From Sellimonas sp963559135 (GTDB taxonomy: Bacteria > Bacillota > Clostridia > Lachnospirales > Lachnospiraceae), in contig CAUWJP010000002.1 of assembly GCA_963559135.1 (NCBI GenBank), forward strand, positions 1 through 64,000: a stretch of DNA of 64,000 nucleotides. The letters run 5' to 3'. Below are positions 42,595 through 51,493 of the stretch, piece by piece (within the stretch, counting starts at the first letter, position 1; the number at the start of each line of letters is the position of its first letter). The notes beneath the pieces are model-generated. The model searched no databases, was not told the DNA's origin, and was given only the letters and a program-made list of their open reading frames with translations. A program made the position numbers and the translations under genes.

Positions 42595-43926
42595 ATGAAT
42601 TCAATCGTACCACAATTACTATTACAGGTGATTCTTATTTTACTGAACGCTTTTTTTGCGGCGGCGGAGATCGCCGTGATCTCTTTGAATGCGTCGAAAC
42701 TTCGTAAGTCTGCTGAAGACGGCGATAAGACATGTGCAAAACTATTAAAACTTGTGGAAGAGCCTTCTGGCTTTCTATCCACAATCCAGATCGGAATTAC
42801 ATTAGCCGGCTTTCTCGGAAGTGCGTTTGCCGCGGACAATTTTTCCGGTTATCTTGTAGACTGGGTATACAAAGACCTTGGTTTCCACGGTCTTCCGGTG
42901 TCTGTTCTGGATACTCTTGCCGTCATTGTGATCACCATTATTCTTTCTTATTTTACGCTGATTTTCGGCGAGCTTGTACCGAAGCGTATCGCCATGCAGA
43001 AATCGTTTGCCGTTGCCAAATTTGTGTACAGGGTTGTCTCATTTGTAGCATTAATTATGAAACCTGCAGTTGCCTTCCTCTCCCTCTCTACGAACGTAGT
43101 ACTGAAATTATTCGGAATGAAAACCGAGGCGGAAGAAGAAGCCGTAACTGAAGATGAGATTCGCCTGATGGTCGAACTTGGCGAGGAGAACGGTTCTATC
43201 GACAGCAATGAAAAAGAATGGATCCAGAATGTGCTTGAGTTCAATGATACGATCGTGCGGAACTGTATGACCCACGAGTCGGAGATCATTGCCATCTCCG
43301 TCGACGCTTCCGACGAGGAGATCACGGCTCTCATCGCTGAATCGGGACTTTCCCGTTACCCGGTATACGGAGAAGATCTTCATGACATCATCGGAATCCT
43401 CAATGCCCGCACTTTCCTGCTTTCCCGGGCCGGCGGACAGAAAACAGATCTGAAGAAACTGCTGCGACCGGCTTACTTTATCCCAGAAACAGTCCATGCA
43501 TCTACATTGTTCCGTGACATGCAGAAACAAAAACTACACATCGCGGTAGTTGTTGATGAGTACGGAGATACTTCCGGTATCGTGACACTTGAGGACCTTG
43601 TGGAAGAGATCTTCGGCAATATCTATGATGAATTCGATGAAAACGAGCCGGCCGAAATCGAACAGATCCAGGAAAATCTCTGGAGAGTCACCGGTACAGC
43701 CGCTGTTGATGATGTTGCAAAAGCTCTCGATATTGATCTTCCGGAGTCTTCCGACTACACGACACTTGGAGGTATGGTCTTCAGTCATCTGAAAACTATC
43801 CCAAAAGACGGGACGACTGTAGAACTGAATGTCGGCGATATCCACATCCATGTGGATGCAATCTCCAGAAGAAGAATCCAGTCCGCCCTTGTGTCAAAAA
43901 TTGAGAACATATCGATCGAAGAGTAA
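42595..43926 (+). CDS. CNNM/CorC-type transporter (HlyC/CorC family)
   Basis: 443 residues from the ATG after AAAGGAGA. The N-terminal DUF21/CNNM membrane domain has four hydrophobic segments (about 5-27, 55-77, 92-115, 130-150), with FFAAAEIAVISLN and GFLGSAFAAD signatures. Two CBS domains follow at ~200-330 (NCMTHESEIIAI, then VVDEYGDTSGIVTLEDLVEEIFG) and a C-terminal CorC_HlyC domain near 345-430. Relatives export magnesium or resist cobalt. Preceded by a consensus promoter and hairpins that may regulate it. Confidence 0.9.
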   Translation: MNSIVPQLLLQVILILLNAFFAAAEIAVISLNASKLRKSAEDGDKTCAKLLKLVEEPSGFLSTIQIGITLAGFLGSAFAADNFSGYLVDWVYKDLGFHGLPVSVLDTLAVIVITIILSYFTLIFGELVPKRIAMQKSFAVAKFVYRVVSFVALIMKPAVAFLSLSTNVVLKLFGMKTEAEEEAVTEDEIRLMVELGEENGSIDSNEKEWIQNVLEFNDTIVRNCMTHESEIIAISVDASDEEITALIAESGLSRYPVYGEDLHDIIGILNARTFLLSRAGGQKTDLKKLLRPAYFIPETVHASTLFRDMQKQKLHIAVVVDEYGDTSGIVTLEDLVEEIFGNIYDEFDENEPAEIEQIQENLWRVTGTAAVDDVAKALDIDLPESSDYTTLGGMVFSHLKTIPKDGTTVELNVGDIHIHVDAISRRRIQSALVSKIENISIEE

Positions 43927-43929
43927 ACT

Positions 43930-43966
43930 AAAGGACATGGAGTAAATTTTTGCTCCATGTCCTTTT
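43930..43966. terminator. Bidirectional terminator
   Basis: AAAGGACATGGAG/CTCCATGTCCTTTT with a 10-base loop between convergent genes. Confidence 0.9.
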
Positions 43967-43969
43967 CTG

Positions 43970-44395
43970 TCAACTTTTTTTTCGAAATACAACGTAAGTC
44001 TGATTGTAATTTCCCCACCAGGTACTTTCCGGATGGGTAAAGTAAAAGGTGGAAAAAAGCATCTCGGTCTCATTCAGCTTTGTGAGCAGCCTCAGAAGCC
44101 GTTCGTCCAACGGAAAGATGATGCCGTCTGCTTCCGCCTCCAGCTCTATTAAGTACTCATTTTCCTCTTCTGTCAGGTTCTTTCGGATCTTTTCCCTCGC
44201 CTCATCTGGAAGAGTAAAATAGTAAAAATCTGCCCAGGCATTCTCTTTTCCACATGCCATCCATTCTGCGGTCAGTTTATCCACAGCTTCCTCTGCGTCC
44301 AATGTGACTTCTTCCCAGTCGCACTGGTCAAACCCTTCCTGAATCTGTTTCAGATAAATAGCTCCTGCCTGTTTTAATGTCCCTATCTGCATCAC
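43970..44395 (-). CDS. Uncharacterised protein, possibly DUF3877
   Basis: 141 residues, soluble and acidic, with a helical first half (EEAVDKLTAEWMACGKENAW) and a beta-rich end with TFYFTHPESTWWGNYNQTYV. It resembles DUF3877 proteins of Clostridia, an assignment I cannot confirm. It may start at the second methionine (44392). Encoded 6 bases after the TetR regulator, so probably co-transcribed. No function known. Confidence 0.6.
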   Translation of the reverse strand: MMQIGTLKQAGAIYLKQIQEGFDQCDWEEVTLDAEEAVDKLTAEWMACGKENAWADFYYFTLPDEAREKIRKNLTEEENEYLIELEAEADGIIFPLDERLLRLLTKLNETEMLFSTFYFTHPESTWWGNYNQTYVVFRKKS

Positions 44396-44401
44396 GTCCT
44401 C

Positions 44402-44995
44402 CTATCTCCGGACTCTTGGGTGCGTATCGCGAATCACGCTCATGATAAAGCGGAATGCAATATCAGCCATCTCTTCCGGCGTTTCAGACTCCTCTGGATC
44501 CTTCTGAAGCCAGTAGCGGATAAGACCGACACAGCCGGACAGACAAAACCGGTAGGAATATTTCAATACATTCATCTCATTTGGAAACTGACGCTTCAGT
44601 CCGGTAAGGCACTTCTCTCCGACAAGATCCTCCACCTTCTGAACAAAGGCCGGATCTCCGTTTTCCCCCATCAGAGAACGATAAAGCTTCCGGTTCCTCC
44701 CGAGGGAAAAGAAGATGTCCTTCATAAACAGAACGCTCTGCTCGGAAAATGGTTCCGGCGGATAGCTCTCCATTACTTCGGCAATTTCCTCAATCAGTTC
44801 CTGCTTTACATTTTCCAGCATATTGGAAATATCAGAGTAATGCAGATAAAAAGTGGAACGGTTAATGTGGACACGCGCCACAAGTTCCTTTACCGTAATC
44901 TCCTGAATACTTTTCTCTGTCATCAGATCTGCCAGACCTTCTTTTAGCCTCGTCTTGGTTCTCGCAACTCTCTTATCCACTTTCTGCCCTGTCAT
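44402..44995 (-). CDS. TetR/AcrR-family transcriptional regulator
   Basis: 197 residues from the ATG after GAGGGG; a 20-codon upstream extension is unlikely. The N-terminal helix-turn-helix is ITVKELVARVHINRSTFYLH near 33-52. The C-terminal ligand domain is typical in size. It lies 74 bases downstream of the polyamine operon with a possible own promoter, and could control that operon or only be a neighbour. Ligand unknown. Confidence 0.9.
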   Translation of the reverse strand: MTGQKVDKRVARTKTRLKEGLADLMTEKSIQEITVKELVARVHINRSTFYLHYSDISNMLENVKQELIEEIAEVMESYPPEPFSEQSVLFMKDIFFSLGRNRKLYRSLMGENGDPAFVQKVEDLVGEKCLTGLKRQFPNEMNVLKYSYRFCLSGCVGLIRYWLQKDPEESETPEEMADIAFRFIMSVIRDTHPRVRR

Positions 44996-45069
44996 GTCGG
45001 CCCCTCCTCTTTTTCTTATTCTCACTATAATACAAAAAGGATCGAAGCGCAACACTGTGTCTATTATAT

Positions 45070-46191
45070 TTACAGTCTTCGTTTAAATTCTTCATATCCA
45101 AAACTTCGGATAATCTGATACTCTCCCTGCTCTTCCAATACAATGTCCGGAAGCTTCATTCCGTTAAAGGTATTGTTTTTCACCATCGTATAAATTACCA
45201 TGTCCTGAAATTCCAACAGATCCCCTGCTGTAAGCGGATGGTCAAACGAATAATCACCAATCACATCCCCTGCAAGACAGGTCGGACCTGCAAGCCGGAA
45301 TGTGTAAGGTTTCTCATTCGGAAGGCCCGCATCTTTCAATGGCGGACGGTACGGCATTTCCAGTACATCCGGCATATGGCATGCTGCGGAAGTATCAAGG
45401 ATGGCAATCTGAATGCCGTTTTCCATTGTTTCGAGCACCTCCGTCAGGAGTGTTCCCGCATTCAGCGCAACGGCTTCCCCCGGCTCCAGATAGACTTCCA
45501 GATCATATGTCTCCTGTATATGACAAATACACCGCATTAATCGTTCGATGTCATAATCACTTCTTGTAATATGGTGACCGCCGCCCAAATTGATCCACTT
45601 CATCTTTGGAAGCCACTCTCCGAACTGTTCCTCTACTGCCTGTAGTGTCACTTCCAGATCATCGGAATTCTGCTCGCAGAGAGTATGGAAATGGATACCT
45701 TCGATGCCCTCCATCAGTTCTTCCGTCAGCTGTTCCTTTACTATTCCAAGCCTGGATCCCGGCGCACATGGGTCATAGATGGCGTGCCCCTCCTGAGTGG
45801 AATACTGTGGATTTACCCGGATTCCCGGACTTTTCCCTGCTTTTCTCACCCGTTCCTTATATTTTCGGATCTGGGCCGGTGAATTCAGAACAATATGTCC
45901 ACAAAGGAAAAGGATCTCGTCAAACTCTTCCTCCCGATAAGCCGGGGCGAAGATGTGGTTTTCCTTCCCCATCTCCTCTGCCCCCAGTCTTGCCTCATAA
46001 AGCCCGCTTGCCGTCGTCCCATCCAGATATTCCCCGATGAGCGGATACAGCGAATACATGGAAAAGGCCTTCTGAGCCAACAGGATCCGGCATCCTGTCT
46101 TCTGGCGGAGCTGCTTTAATATACGCAGATTTGCTTCCAGTTTTTCTTTCTGTACTATATAGCACGGCGTGCGAAGTTCTTCTTTTCTCAT
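45070..46191 (-). CDS. nspC: Carboxy(nor)spermidine decarboxylase
   Basis: Fold III (alanine-racemase-like) PLP decarboxylase of 373 residues, removing the carboxyl group from carboxyspermidine or carboxynorspermidine. The PLP lysine lies in RILLAQKAFSMY near 34-45; the substrate and phosphate regions are GIHFHTLCEQ near 165, INLGGGHHITR near 200 and LEPGEAVA near 235. Last of the polyamine enzymes, 9 bases after its partner dehydrogenase. It could equally act on carboxyaminopropylagmatine, given the agmatinase-like enzyme in the operon. Confidence 0.92.
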   Translation of the reverse strand: MRKEELRTPCYIVQKEKLEANLRILKQLRQKTGCRILLAQKAFSMYSLYPLIGEYLDGTTASGLYEARLGAEEMGKENHIFAPAYREEEFDEILFLCGHIVLNSPAQIRKYKERVRKAGKSPGIRVNPQYSTQEGHAIYDPCAPGSRLGIVKEQLTEELMEGIEGIHFHTLCEQNSDDLEVTLQAVEEQFGEWLPKMKWINLGGGHHITRSDYDIERLMRCICHIQETYDLEVYLEPGEAVALNAGTLLTEVLETMENGIQIAILDTSAACHMPDVLEMPYRPPLKDAGLPNEKPYTFRLAGPTCLAGDVIGDYSFDHPLTAGDLLEFQDMVIYTMVKNNTFNGMKLPDIVLEEQGEYQIIRSFGYEEFKRRL

Positions 46192-46200
46192 AATCGCATC

Positions 46201-47403
46201 CTAGTCTACCAGTTCCGGATCTTCACAGATCTTCCATGGCAGTCCCCATTTGTTCAACGCATCCATGAACGGATCCGGATCAAACTCTTCCATGTTGAAG
46301 ACACCCGGTTTTTGCCAGGTACCGTTCATCACAAGCATCGCACCAATCATAGCCGGAACTCCTGTCGTGTAAGCAACCGCCTGGGAACCTACTTCTTTGT
46401 AGCATTCCTGATGATCACAGGTATTGTAGATATAAAGTTTCTTCTCTTTTCCATCTTTCTTTCCGACAAAGATACATCCGATATTAGTCTTTCCTTTTGT
46501 TCTCGGTCCCAGAGTAGACGGATCCGGAAGGACAGCCTTTAAAAACTGAAGCGGCACGATTTCTTTTCCTTCGTACATGATCGGCTCAATGGATGTCATC
46601 CCCACATTTTCCAGACATTTCAGATGAGTCAGGTAACTCTGGCCGAACGTCATGAAGAAACGGATTCTCCTGATACCCGGGATGTTAAGTGCCAGAGACT
46701 CAATCTCTTCATGGTGCAGAAGGTACATATCCTTCTTCCCAACTTCCGGGAAATCATACTCTCTTTTGATCTCCATCGGTTCGGTTTCTACCCATTGTCC
46801 GTCCTCCCAGTAGGAGCCCTTTGCGGACACTTCCCGGATATTGATCTCCGGGTTGAAGTTAGTTGCGAACGGATAGCCATGATCGCCACCGTTGCAGTCC
46901 AGAATATCAATATAATTGATTTCGTCAAAATAGTGTTTGAGCGCATAAGCGGAAAATACGCTTGTCACTCCCGGATCGAATCCGCTTCCAAGAAGAGCCG
47001 TGATTCCTGCTTTTTCGTATTTCTCACGGTACGCCCACTGCCATTTATATTCAAACTTTGCCGTATCTTCCGGCTCATAGTTTGCTGTGTCCACATAGTG
47101 TACGCCGGTCTCCAGGCAGGCATCCATGATTGTCAGATCCTGATACGGAAGCGCCAGATTCAGCACCACATCCGGCTGTACCTTTTTGATCAGCTCCACA
47201 AGCTCCGGCACATTGTCCGCGTCTACCTGTGCGGTTGTAATTTTTGCTTTTGTCGTTCCTTCCAGTTTTTCTTTCAGCGCATCGCACTTGGATACCGTAC
47301 GGCTTGCGATGCAGATCTCGTCAAACACCGCATCATTCTGCGCACATTTCTGAATTGCTACCCCTGCGACACCGCCACATCCGATTACAAGTACTTTTCC
47401 CAT
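46201..47403 (-). CDS. Carboxy(nor)spermidine dehydrogenase (saccharopine dehydrogenase family)
   Basis: 400 residues. The N-terminal Rossmann motif VLVIGCGGVAGVAIQ (4-18) binds NADPH. It condenses putrescine, diaminopropane or agmatine with aspartate semialdehyde and reduces the product. The family is confirmed by LLGSGFDPGVTSVFSAYA near 136-153 and by the adjacent nspC. Together they make spermidine without decarboxylated S-adenosylmethionine. The amine used (putrescine, diaminopropane or agmatine) is not decidable from sequence. Confidence 0.9.
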   Translation of the reverse strand: MGKVLVIGCGGVAGVAIQKCAQNDAVFDEICIASRTVSKCDALKEKLEGTTKAKITTAQVDADNVPELVELIKKVQPDVVLNLALPYQDLTIMDACLETGVHYVDTANYEPEDTAKFEYKWQWAYREKYEKAGITALLGSGFDPGVTSVFSAYALKHYFDEINYIDILDCNGGDHGYPFATNFNPEINIREVSAKGSYWEDGQWVETEPMEIKREYDFPEVGKKDMYLLHHEEIESLALNIPGIRRIRFFMTFGQSYLTHLKCLENVGMTSIEPIMYEGKEIVPLQFLKAVLPDPSTLGPRTKGKTNIGCIFVGKKDGKEKKLYIYNTCDHQECYKEVGSQAVAYTTGVPAMIGAMLVMNGTWQKPGVFNMEEFDPDPFMDALNKWGLPWKICEDPELVD

Positions 47404-47424
47404 GATAAGTTCCTCCTTCTACTT

Positions 47425-48282
47425 TTACCTGCCGATTGCCAACAGCATTTCTCTGATAATTTTGCATGCCACGGCCGTGGACACCCCGCTTGCATCATAC
47501 GGCGGGCACAGCTCATTGACATCACACCCTACAAGGTTTACATTGCTGCAAACAGCGGTCACTGCCCGCTGCAACGTCATATAATCGACTCCGCCCGGTT
47601 CCGGCGTTCCTGTCCCCGGAAATACCGACGGGTCTAAAACATCCAAGTCTACCGTAAAATAAACCGGCTTCCCTTTCAGCTGTTCTATCGTTTCTTCCAG
47701 CCCTTCCAGATCAAACGTATGCAGGTTTGTGTGTCCCGCTGCCGCCCAGGAAAACTCGTCCTTTTCTCCGGAGCGGATTCCAAACTGATAAATCCTGCCG
47801 TCTCCCAACAGTTCCCAGCAGCGCCGGATGACGCAGGCGTGGGAAAGTTTCACACCCAGATAATCCTCTCTCAGATCCGTGTGGGCATCCAGATGGATGA
47901 CATAAAGATCCGGGTACTGTTCTGCCACGGCCCGGATGCTTCCAAGTGTAACCAGATGCTCTCCTCCGATCAAAAATGGAAGTTTGCCGTCCTTTAGAAT
48001 CTCTCCTGCACGCTCCTCAATGGCAGCAAGCACCTTTTGGGAATCCCCGATGGCAAGTTCCAGATCGCCGCTGTCAAAAACATGACAGTCCAGAAGATCT
48101 TTATCCTGATATGGGCTGTAGGTCTCAAGCCCGTAAGATTCATTCCGGATGGCCTGTCCGGCAAATCTAGTTCCCGGACGGTAAGATGTGGTCGAGTCAA
48201 AAGGCGCACCGTAGAGAACGACTTTTGCTTCCTCATACTCTGTATCACATCCGATAAAATTAATTACGTTTTTCTTCAACAT
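47425..48282 (-). CDS. speB: Agmatinase / ureohydrolase
   Basis: 285-residue ureohydrolase. Mn-binding motifs: GGEHLVTLGS near 103, HLDAHTDLRED near 125 and FTVDLDVLDPSVFPGTGTP near 204-222. It releases urea from agmatine to give putrescine; in the alternative carboxyaminopropylagmatine route a relative acts on aminopropylagmatine to give spermidine. Its start overlaps the end of speE by 23 bases, so the two are translationally coupled. Confidence 0.92.
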   Translation of the reverse strand: MLKKNVINFIGCDTEYEEAKVVLYGAPFDSTTSYRPGTRFAGQAIRNESYGLETYSPYQDKDLLDCHVFDSGDLELAIGDSQKVLAAIEERAGEILKDGKLPFLIGGEHLVTLGSIRAVAEQYPDLYVIHLDAHTDLREDYLGVKLSHACVIRRCWELLGDGRIYQFGIRSGEKDEFSWAAAGHTNLHTFDLEGLEETIEQLKGKPVYFTVDLDVLDPSVFPGTGTPEPGGVDYMTLQRAVTAVCSNVNLVGCDVNELCPPYDASGVSTAVACKIIREMLLAIGR

Positions 48283-49123
48283 CTTTTAACAGTTCCTCCA
48301 CATACACCGGAAGGGCAAACACGCCCGCGTGAAGCCTCGGTGCATAATATCTCGTGCTGATTCCCCGAAGTTTCCATGCTACGCCGTTTAAGTCATCCAG
48401 CGGATGATACCGCTTTGATGCAAATCCGAACAGCCAGTGTCCGGACGGATAGGACGGAATATGTGCCTGGTACACCCGGCAGATCGGAAAGGTCTCCACA
48501 ATCCTCTTGTGCATCCTCTGACACTGATACGCTTCTTCTGCATAGAACGGACTCTCATTCTGATTGATCATAATTCCGTCCTCGTGAAGGGCATTATAGC
48601 AGTTCCCATAAAATTCCTTTGTAAACAGCCCTTCGCCCGGTCCGAATGGATTTGGGGAATCGATAATAATCAGATCATATTCATCGGTCCTGGAGCGGAT
48701 AAACCGCAGACCGTCCTCATGGTAGATTGCCACCCGCTGGTCCGTCAGACTGCAGGCGATCTCCGGGATATATTTCCGGCAGACCTCTACAAGAAGCGGG
48801 TCAATCTCCACCACATCGATGGTCTCGATCGTCTCGTATTTAATCAGTTCCCGAACGACACCTCCATCGCCTCCGCCGATAACAAGCACTTTTTTCACAC
48901 CCGGGTGGACTGCCATCGGTACGTGGGTAATCATCTCATGATAGATGAATTCGTCCTTTTCCGTCAGCATCAGATCTCCATCTACCACCAGAACCTTCCC
49001 AAACTCGGTCGATTCCAGCACATCAATCCGCTGCAATTCGCTCTCGGCACTGAACAGCTGCCGCTCTACACGAAGTGACAGTCTGGCATGGTCGGTATGT
49101 TCATCTGAAAACCACATTTCCAT
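48260..49123 (-). CDS. speE: Spermidine synthase (polyamine aminopropyltransferase)
   Basis: 287 residues, complete SpeE fold. An N-terminal beta domain (LWFSDEHT-type start, QRIDVLES-like strand) leads to the Rossmann domain with VLVIGGGDGGVVREL near 79-93 and the catalytic aspartate in LIIIDSPNPFGPGEGLF near 149-165. It needs decarboxylated S-adenosylmethionine, made by SpeD, but no speD is in this operon or window. It may rely on a distant speD, or have taken another role. Two bases separate it from speA. Confidence 0.92.
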   Translation of the reverse strand: MEMWFSDEHTDHARLSLRVERQLFSAESELQRIDVLESTEFGKVLVVDGDLMLTEKDEFIYHEMITHVPMAVHPGVKKVLVIGGGDGGVVRELIKYETIETIDVVEIDPLLVEVCRKYIPEIACSLTDQRVAIYHEDGLRFIRSRTDEYDLIIIDSPNPFGPGEGLFTKEFYGNCYNALHEDGIMINQNESPFYAEEAYQCQRMHKRIVETFPICRVYQAHIPSYPSGHWLFGFASKRYHPLDDLNGVAWKLRGISTRYYAPRLHAGVFALPVYVEELLKDVEEKRN

Positions 49124-49125
49124 TT

Positions 49126-50586
49126 TTATTCCTCCTTCAGTACGTTGAGCCTCTCGATCTTTTCATCCTCCGGCCCGGTCATGGAGCATCCTTTTTCCTT
49201 GGCATATACAATATAGTCAATAATCTCGTCTGTGATCTCTTCTCCCGGCGCAAGAATCGGAATTCCCGGCGGGTAGCACATCACAAACTCACTGCAAATT
49301 CGTCCTCTCGTCTTCTCAAGTTGCAGGGATTCTTTCCCCGCATAGAAGGATTCCTGCGGTGTCATCACAACTTTCGGCGGAATATATTCCTGAGAAAGCA
49401 TGCCTGTCTTATCTTTCTGGTACCGTCTCTTGATGTCCGCAAGTGCACTGACAAGCCGTTCCACTTCCTGCTTTCTGTCCCCGATAGAAAGGTAGGCCAG
49501 AATATTTCCAAGGTCCCCGAACTCAATCTGGATATCGTATTCATCCCGTAGAATATCGTATACCTCAATCCCCGCAAGGCCGATGTCCAGCGTATGTACC
49601 GAAAGTTTCGTCGTATCGAAATCAAACACGCTGCTTGCGTTTTTCATTTCTCCGGCAAACGCATAGTATCCTCCGACCTGATTGATCTCTTTTCTCGCAT
49701 ACTCGGCAAGCTCCGACACCTTTGCAAATGCTTCTTTTCCTCGAAGTGCCAAATTCCTTCTGGAAATATCGAGGCTTGAAAGAAGCAGGTAGGATGCACT
49801 GGTCGTCTGGGTCAGATTGATGATCTGACGCACATATCCTGCATTGACATTCGGTCCTGTCAGGAGAAAAGAGCTCTGTGTCAAGCTCCCACCGGATTTA
49901 TGCATGCTGACCGACGCCATATCCGCACCTGCCTCCATGGCAGAAACCGGAAGCCCCTCCCCAAAATAAAAATGGGTTCCGTGAGCTTCGTCGGCAAGTA
50001 CGAGCATGTTGTACTCGTGAGCCAGCTTTACGATCGTGCGCAGATCCGAACAGATACCATAGTAGGTCGGATTGTTCACAAACACTGCCACCGCGTCCGG
50101 ATTCTCCCGGATTACCTTTTCTACCTGGGACACCTTCATCCCTAGAGAAATTCCGAGGTGATGATCCACATCCGGATTGACATACACCGGCTTTGCCCCG
50201 CAGAGTACCAGCGCATTGATGACGCTTCGGTGGACATTTCTGGGCAAAATAATCTTGTCGCCCTTTTTACAGCAGGACAGTACCATACTCTGCACTGCTG
50301 ATGTCGTTCCTCCGACCATCAGAAAGGCATGGGCCGCACCAAAGGCATCTGCCGCCAGCTCCTCTGCCTCCTTGATGACAGAAACCGGATGGCAAAGATT
50401 GTCAAGCGGCTTCATCGAATTGACGTCAATGCCGACGCACTTGCTTCCCAAAAGCTCCACCAGCTCTGGATTCCCCCGTCCGTGTTTGTGGCCCGGAACG
50501 TCAAACGGCACAATTCTCATTTTTCGGAACTGTTCCAGCGCCTCGTAGATCGGCGCTCTCTTCTGTGATAACATTTCCATTTCCAC
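49126..50586 (-). CDS. speA: Arginine (Orn/Lys/Arg) decarboxylase, fold I
   Basis: 486-residue PLP decarboxylase of the short Bacillus SpeA/YaaO type. PFDVPGHKHGRGN near 27-39 is the family start, LADEAHGTHF near 200 binds the cofactor, and the PLP lysine is in SMHKSGGSLTQSSF near 225-238. Producing agmatine from arginine best fits the speB gene two steps downstream; lysine or ornithine specificity is possible. First gene of the operon, with AAGGGAGTAAG upstream and a long structured leader. Confidence 0.9.
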   Translation of the reverse strand: MEMEMLSQKRAPIYEALEQFRKMRIVPFDVPGHKHGRGNPELVELLGSKCVGIDVNSMKPLDNLCHPVSVIKEAEELAADAFGAAHAFLMVGGTTSAVQSMVLSCCKKGDKIILPRNVHRSVINALVLCGAKPVYVNPDVDHHLGISLGMKVSQVEKVIRENPDAVAVFVNNPTYYGICSDLRTIVKLAHEYNMLVLADEAHGTHFYFGEGLPVSAMEAGADMASVSMHKSGGSLTQSSFLLTGPNVNAGYVRQIINLTQTTSASYLLLSSLDISRRNLALRGKEAFAKVSELAEYARKEINQVGGYYAFAGEMKNASSVFDFDTTKLSVHTLDIGLAGIEVYDILRDEYDIQIEFGDLGNILAYLSIGDRKQEVERLVSALADIKRRYQKDKTGMLSQEYIPPKVVMTPQESFYAGKESLQLEKTRGRICSEFVMCYPPGIPILAPGEEITDEIIDYIVYAKEKGCSMTGPEDEKIERLNVLKEE

Positions 50587-50655
50587 TTACTCCCTTACGT
50601 ATTGATATGCCTGCCCTGATCTGAATCGTAGTCCGTCCTGAAAGGAGTTTTCCGC

Positions 50656-50705
50656 AAAACAAAAAGACACAGGCAGACGGCATACATACCATTTACTTGT
50701 GTCTT
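50656..50705 (-). terminator. Intrinsic terminator inside the speA leader (candidate attenuator)
   Basis: Minus strand AAGACACA and TGTGTCTT enclose 26 bases and are followed by TTTGTTTTG. It lies 70 bases upstream of the speA ATG with no gene between, so it would stop transcription before the operon unless antitermination occurs. Confidence 0.6.
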
Positions 50706-50837
50706 CTTCTATCTCTTCTCCGCGCAACATAAAAACGCGAAGATACATATACAGTTTTTTTCGCATATTCAGACAGATATTGGCGTAGAGTCTATATAGC
50801 AAATATTTTTACTTTTACTACTCTTATTGACCGTTTC

Positions 50838-50908
50838 ACAAGTTATGCATGCGATACGCATACCGGTTATAAAGTAACCAACTTATAAAATTTGAGCTTC
50901 TAACTCAA
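50838..50908 (-). ncRNA. Three-way-junction-like element upstream of the polyamine operon
   Basis: Minus strand: ATAAGTT (50886-50880) pairs with AACTTGT (50844-50838), enclosing hairpins GGTTA-CTTTA-TAACC and ATGCG-TAT-CGCAT. A further hairpin TTGAG/CTCAA lies just 5' of it (50892-50908). One pair is G-U in the minus-strand RNA and would be a mismatch in a plus-strand RNA. No known riboswitch matches. One frame also reads through it with a single internal stop, so a decayed small gene is an alternative. Confidence 0.4.
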
Positions 50909-51042
50909 TCAATAATGCAGCCCGTGGCCGCTAAGAAAATATTTGCATGGATCACTTTACGAATATCTGCTTTCCATACTCGCTCATTTTAACACGCAGA
51001 TTCTGAATATACAATAGCTTTCTATATATTTTTTTAGATTAC

Positions 51043-51465
51043 TTATAAAATGTCACTGTTCTGTCTCATATTTTTGTATTCGGCTACGGAACGATCGAAT
51101 CCTTTGATATGACGGAACAGCCAGTCTGTCACTGTCTCATTAAGTGCTTTGACAAATGCGTCTGTCGGACCTTCCTCTTCTTCCAGCATCTCATGCAGAT
51201 CTTCTACCGCATGCTTGAATTCTTCGTGTTTTGCCTTGTGCTCTGCCAGGCCCGGATAAGCGATCTCTTCCTGCAGCTTTTCTTCTTCCGCAAAATGGAA
51301 GTCTGTGTAGTCAGCAAGATAATTCAGAAGTTTTACTGCTGTTTCCTTGTCTCTGTGTGTTTCACAGGCTTCTTCCAGGTCAGCGATCTTTCCGATCAGC
51401 TCCTTGTGCTGAACGTCAATCATCTCATTTCCGGTTACAAGAGTTTCATCAAATACTGCATACAT
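51043..51465 (-). CDS. Bacteriohemerythrin
   Basis: 140-residue four-helix di-iron oxygen-binding protein from an ATG after AAGGAGG. Ligand set: MIDVQHKELI near 15, DFHFAEEEKL near 55, AEHKAKHEEF near 72-81 and LFRHIKGFD near 116. In an anaerobe it may store, sense or scavenge oxygen. It follows rpiB by 28 bases on the same strand, a chance or loose association. Confidence 0.93.
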   Translation of the reverse strand: MYAVFDETLVTGNEMIDVQHKELIGKIADLEEACETHRDKETAVKLLNYLADYTDFHFAEEEKLQEEIAYPGLAEHKAKHEEFKHAVEDLHEMLEEEEGPTDAFVKALNETVTDWLFRHIKGFDRSVAEYKNMRQNSDIL

Positions 51466-51493
51466 CTTTTTTTCCTCCTTCTCCCTGCAAGGC

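Noticed and set aside
46624..47637. 337-codon plus-strand ORF opposite the dehydrogenase
   Set aside because: Antisense to a clear saccharopine-dehydrogenase-family gene and crosses into speB; no start signals.
50587..50802. 63- and 71-codon minus-strand ORFs in the speA leader
   Set aside because: They run through the terminator hairpin, have no plausible start signals and overlap each other in different frames.
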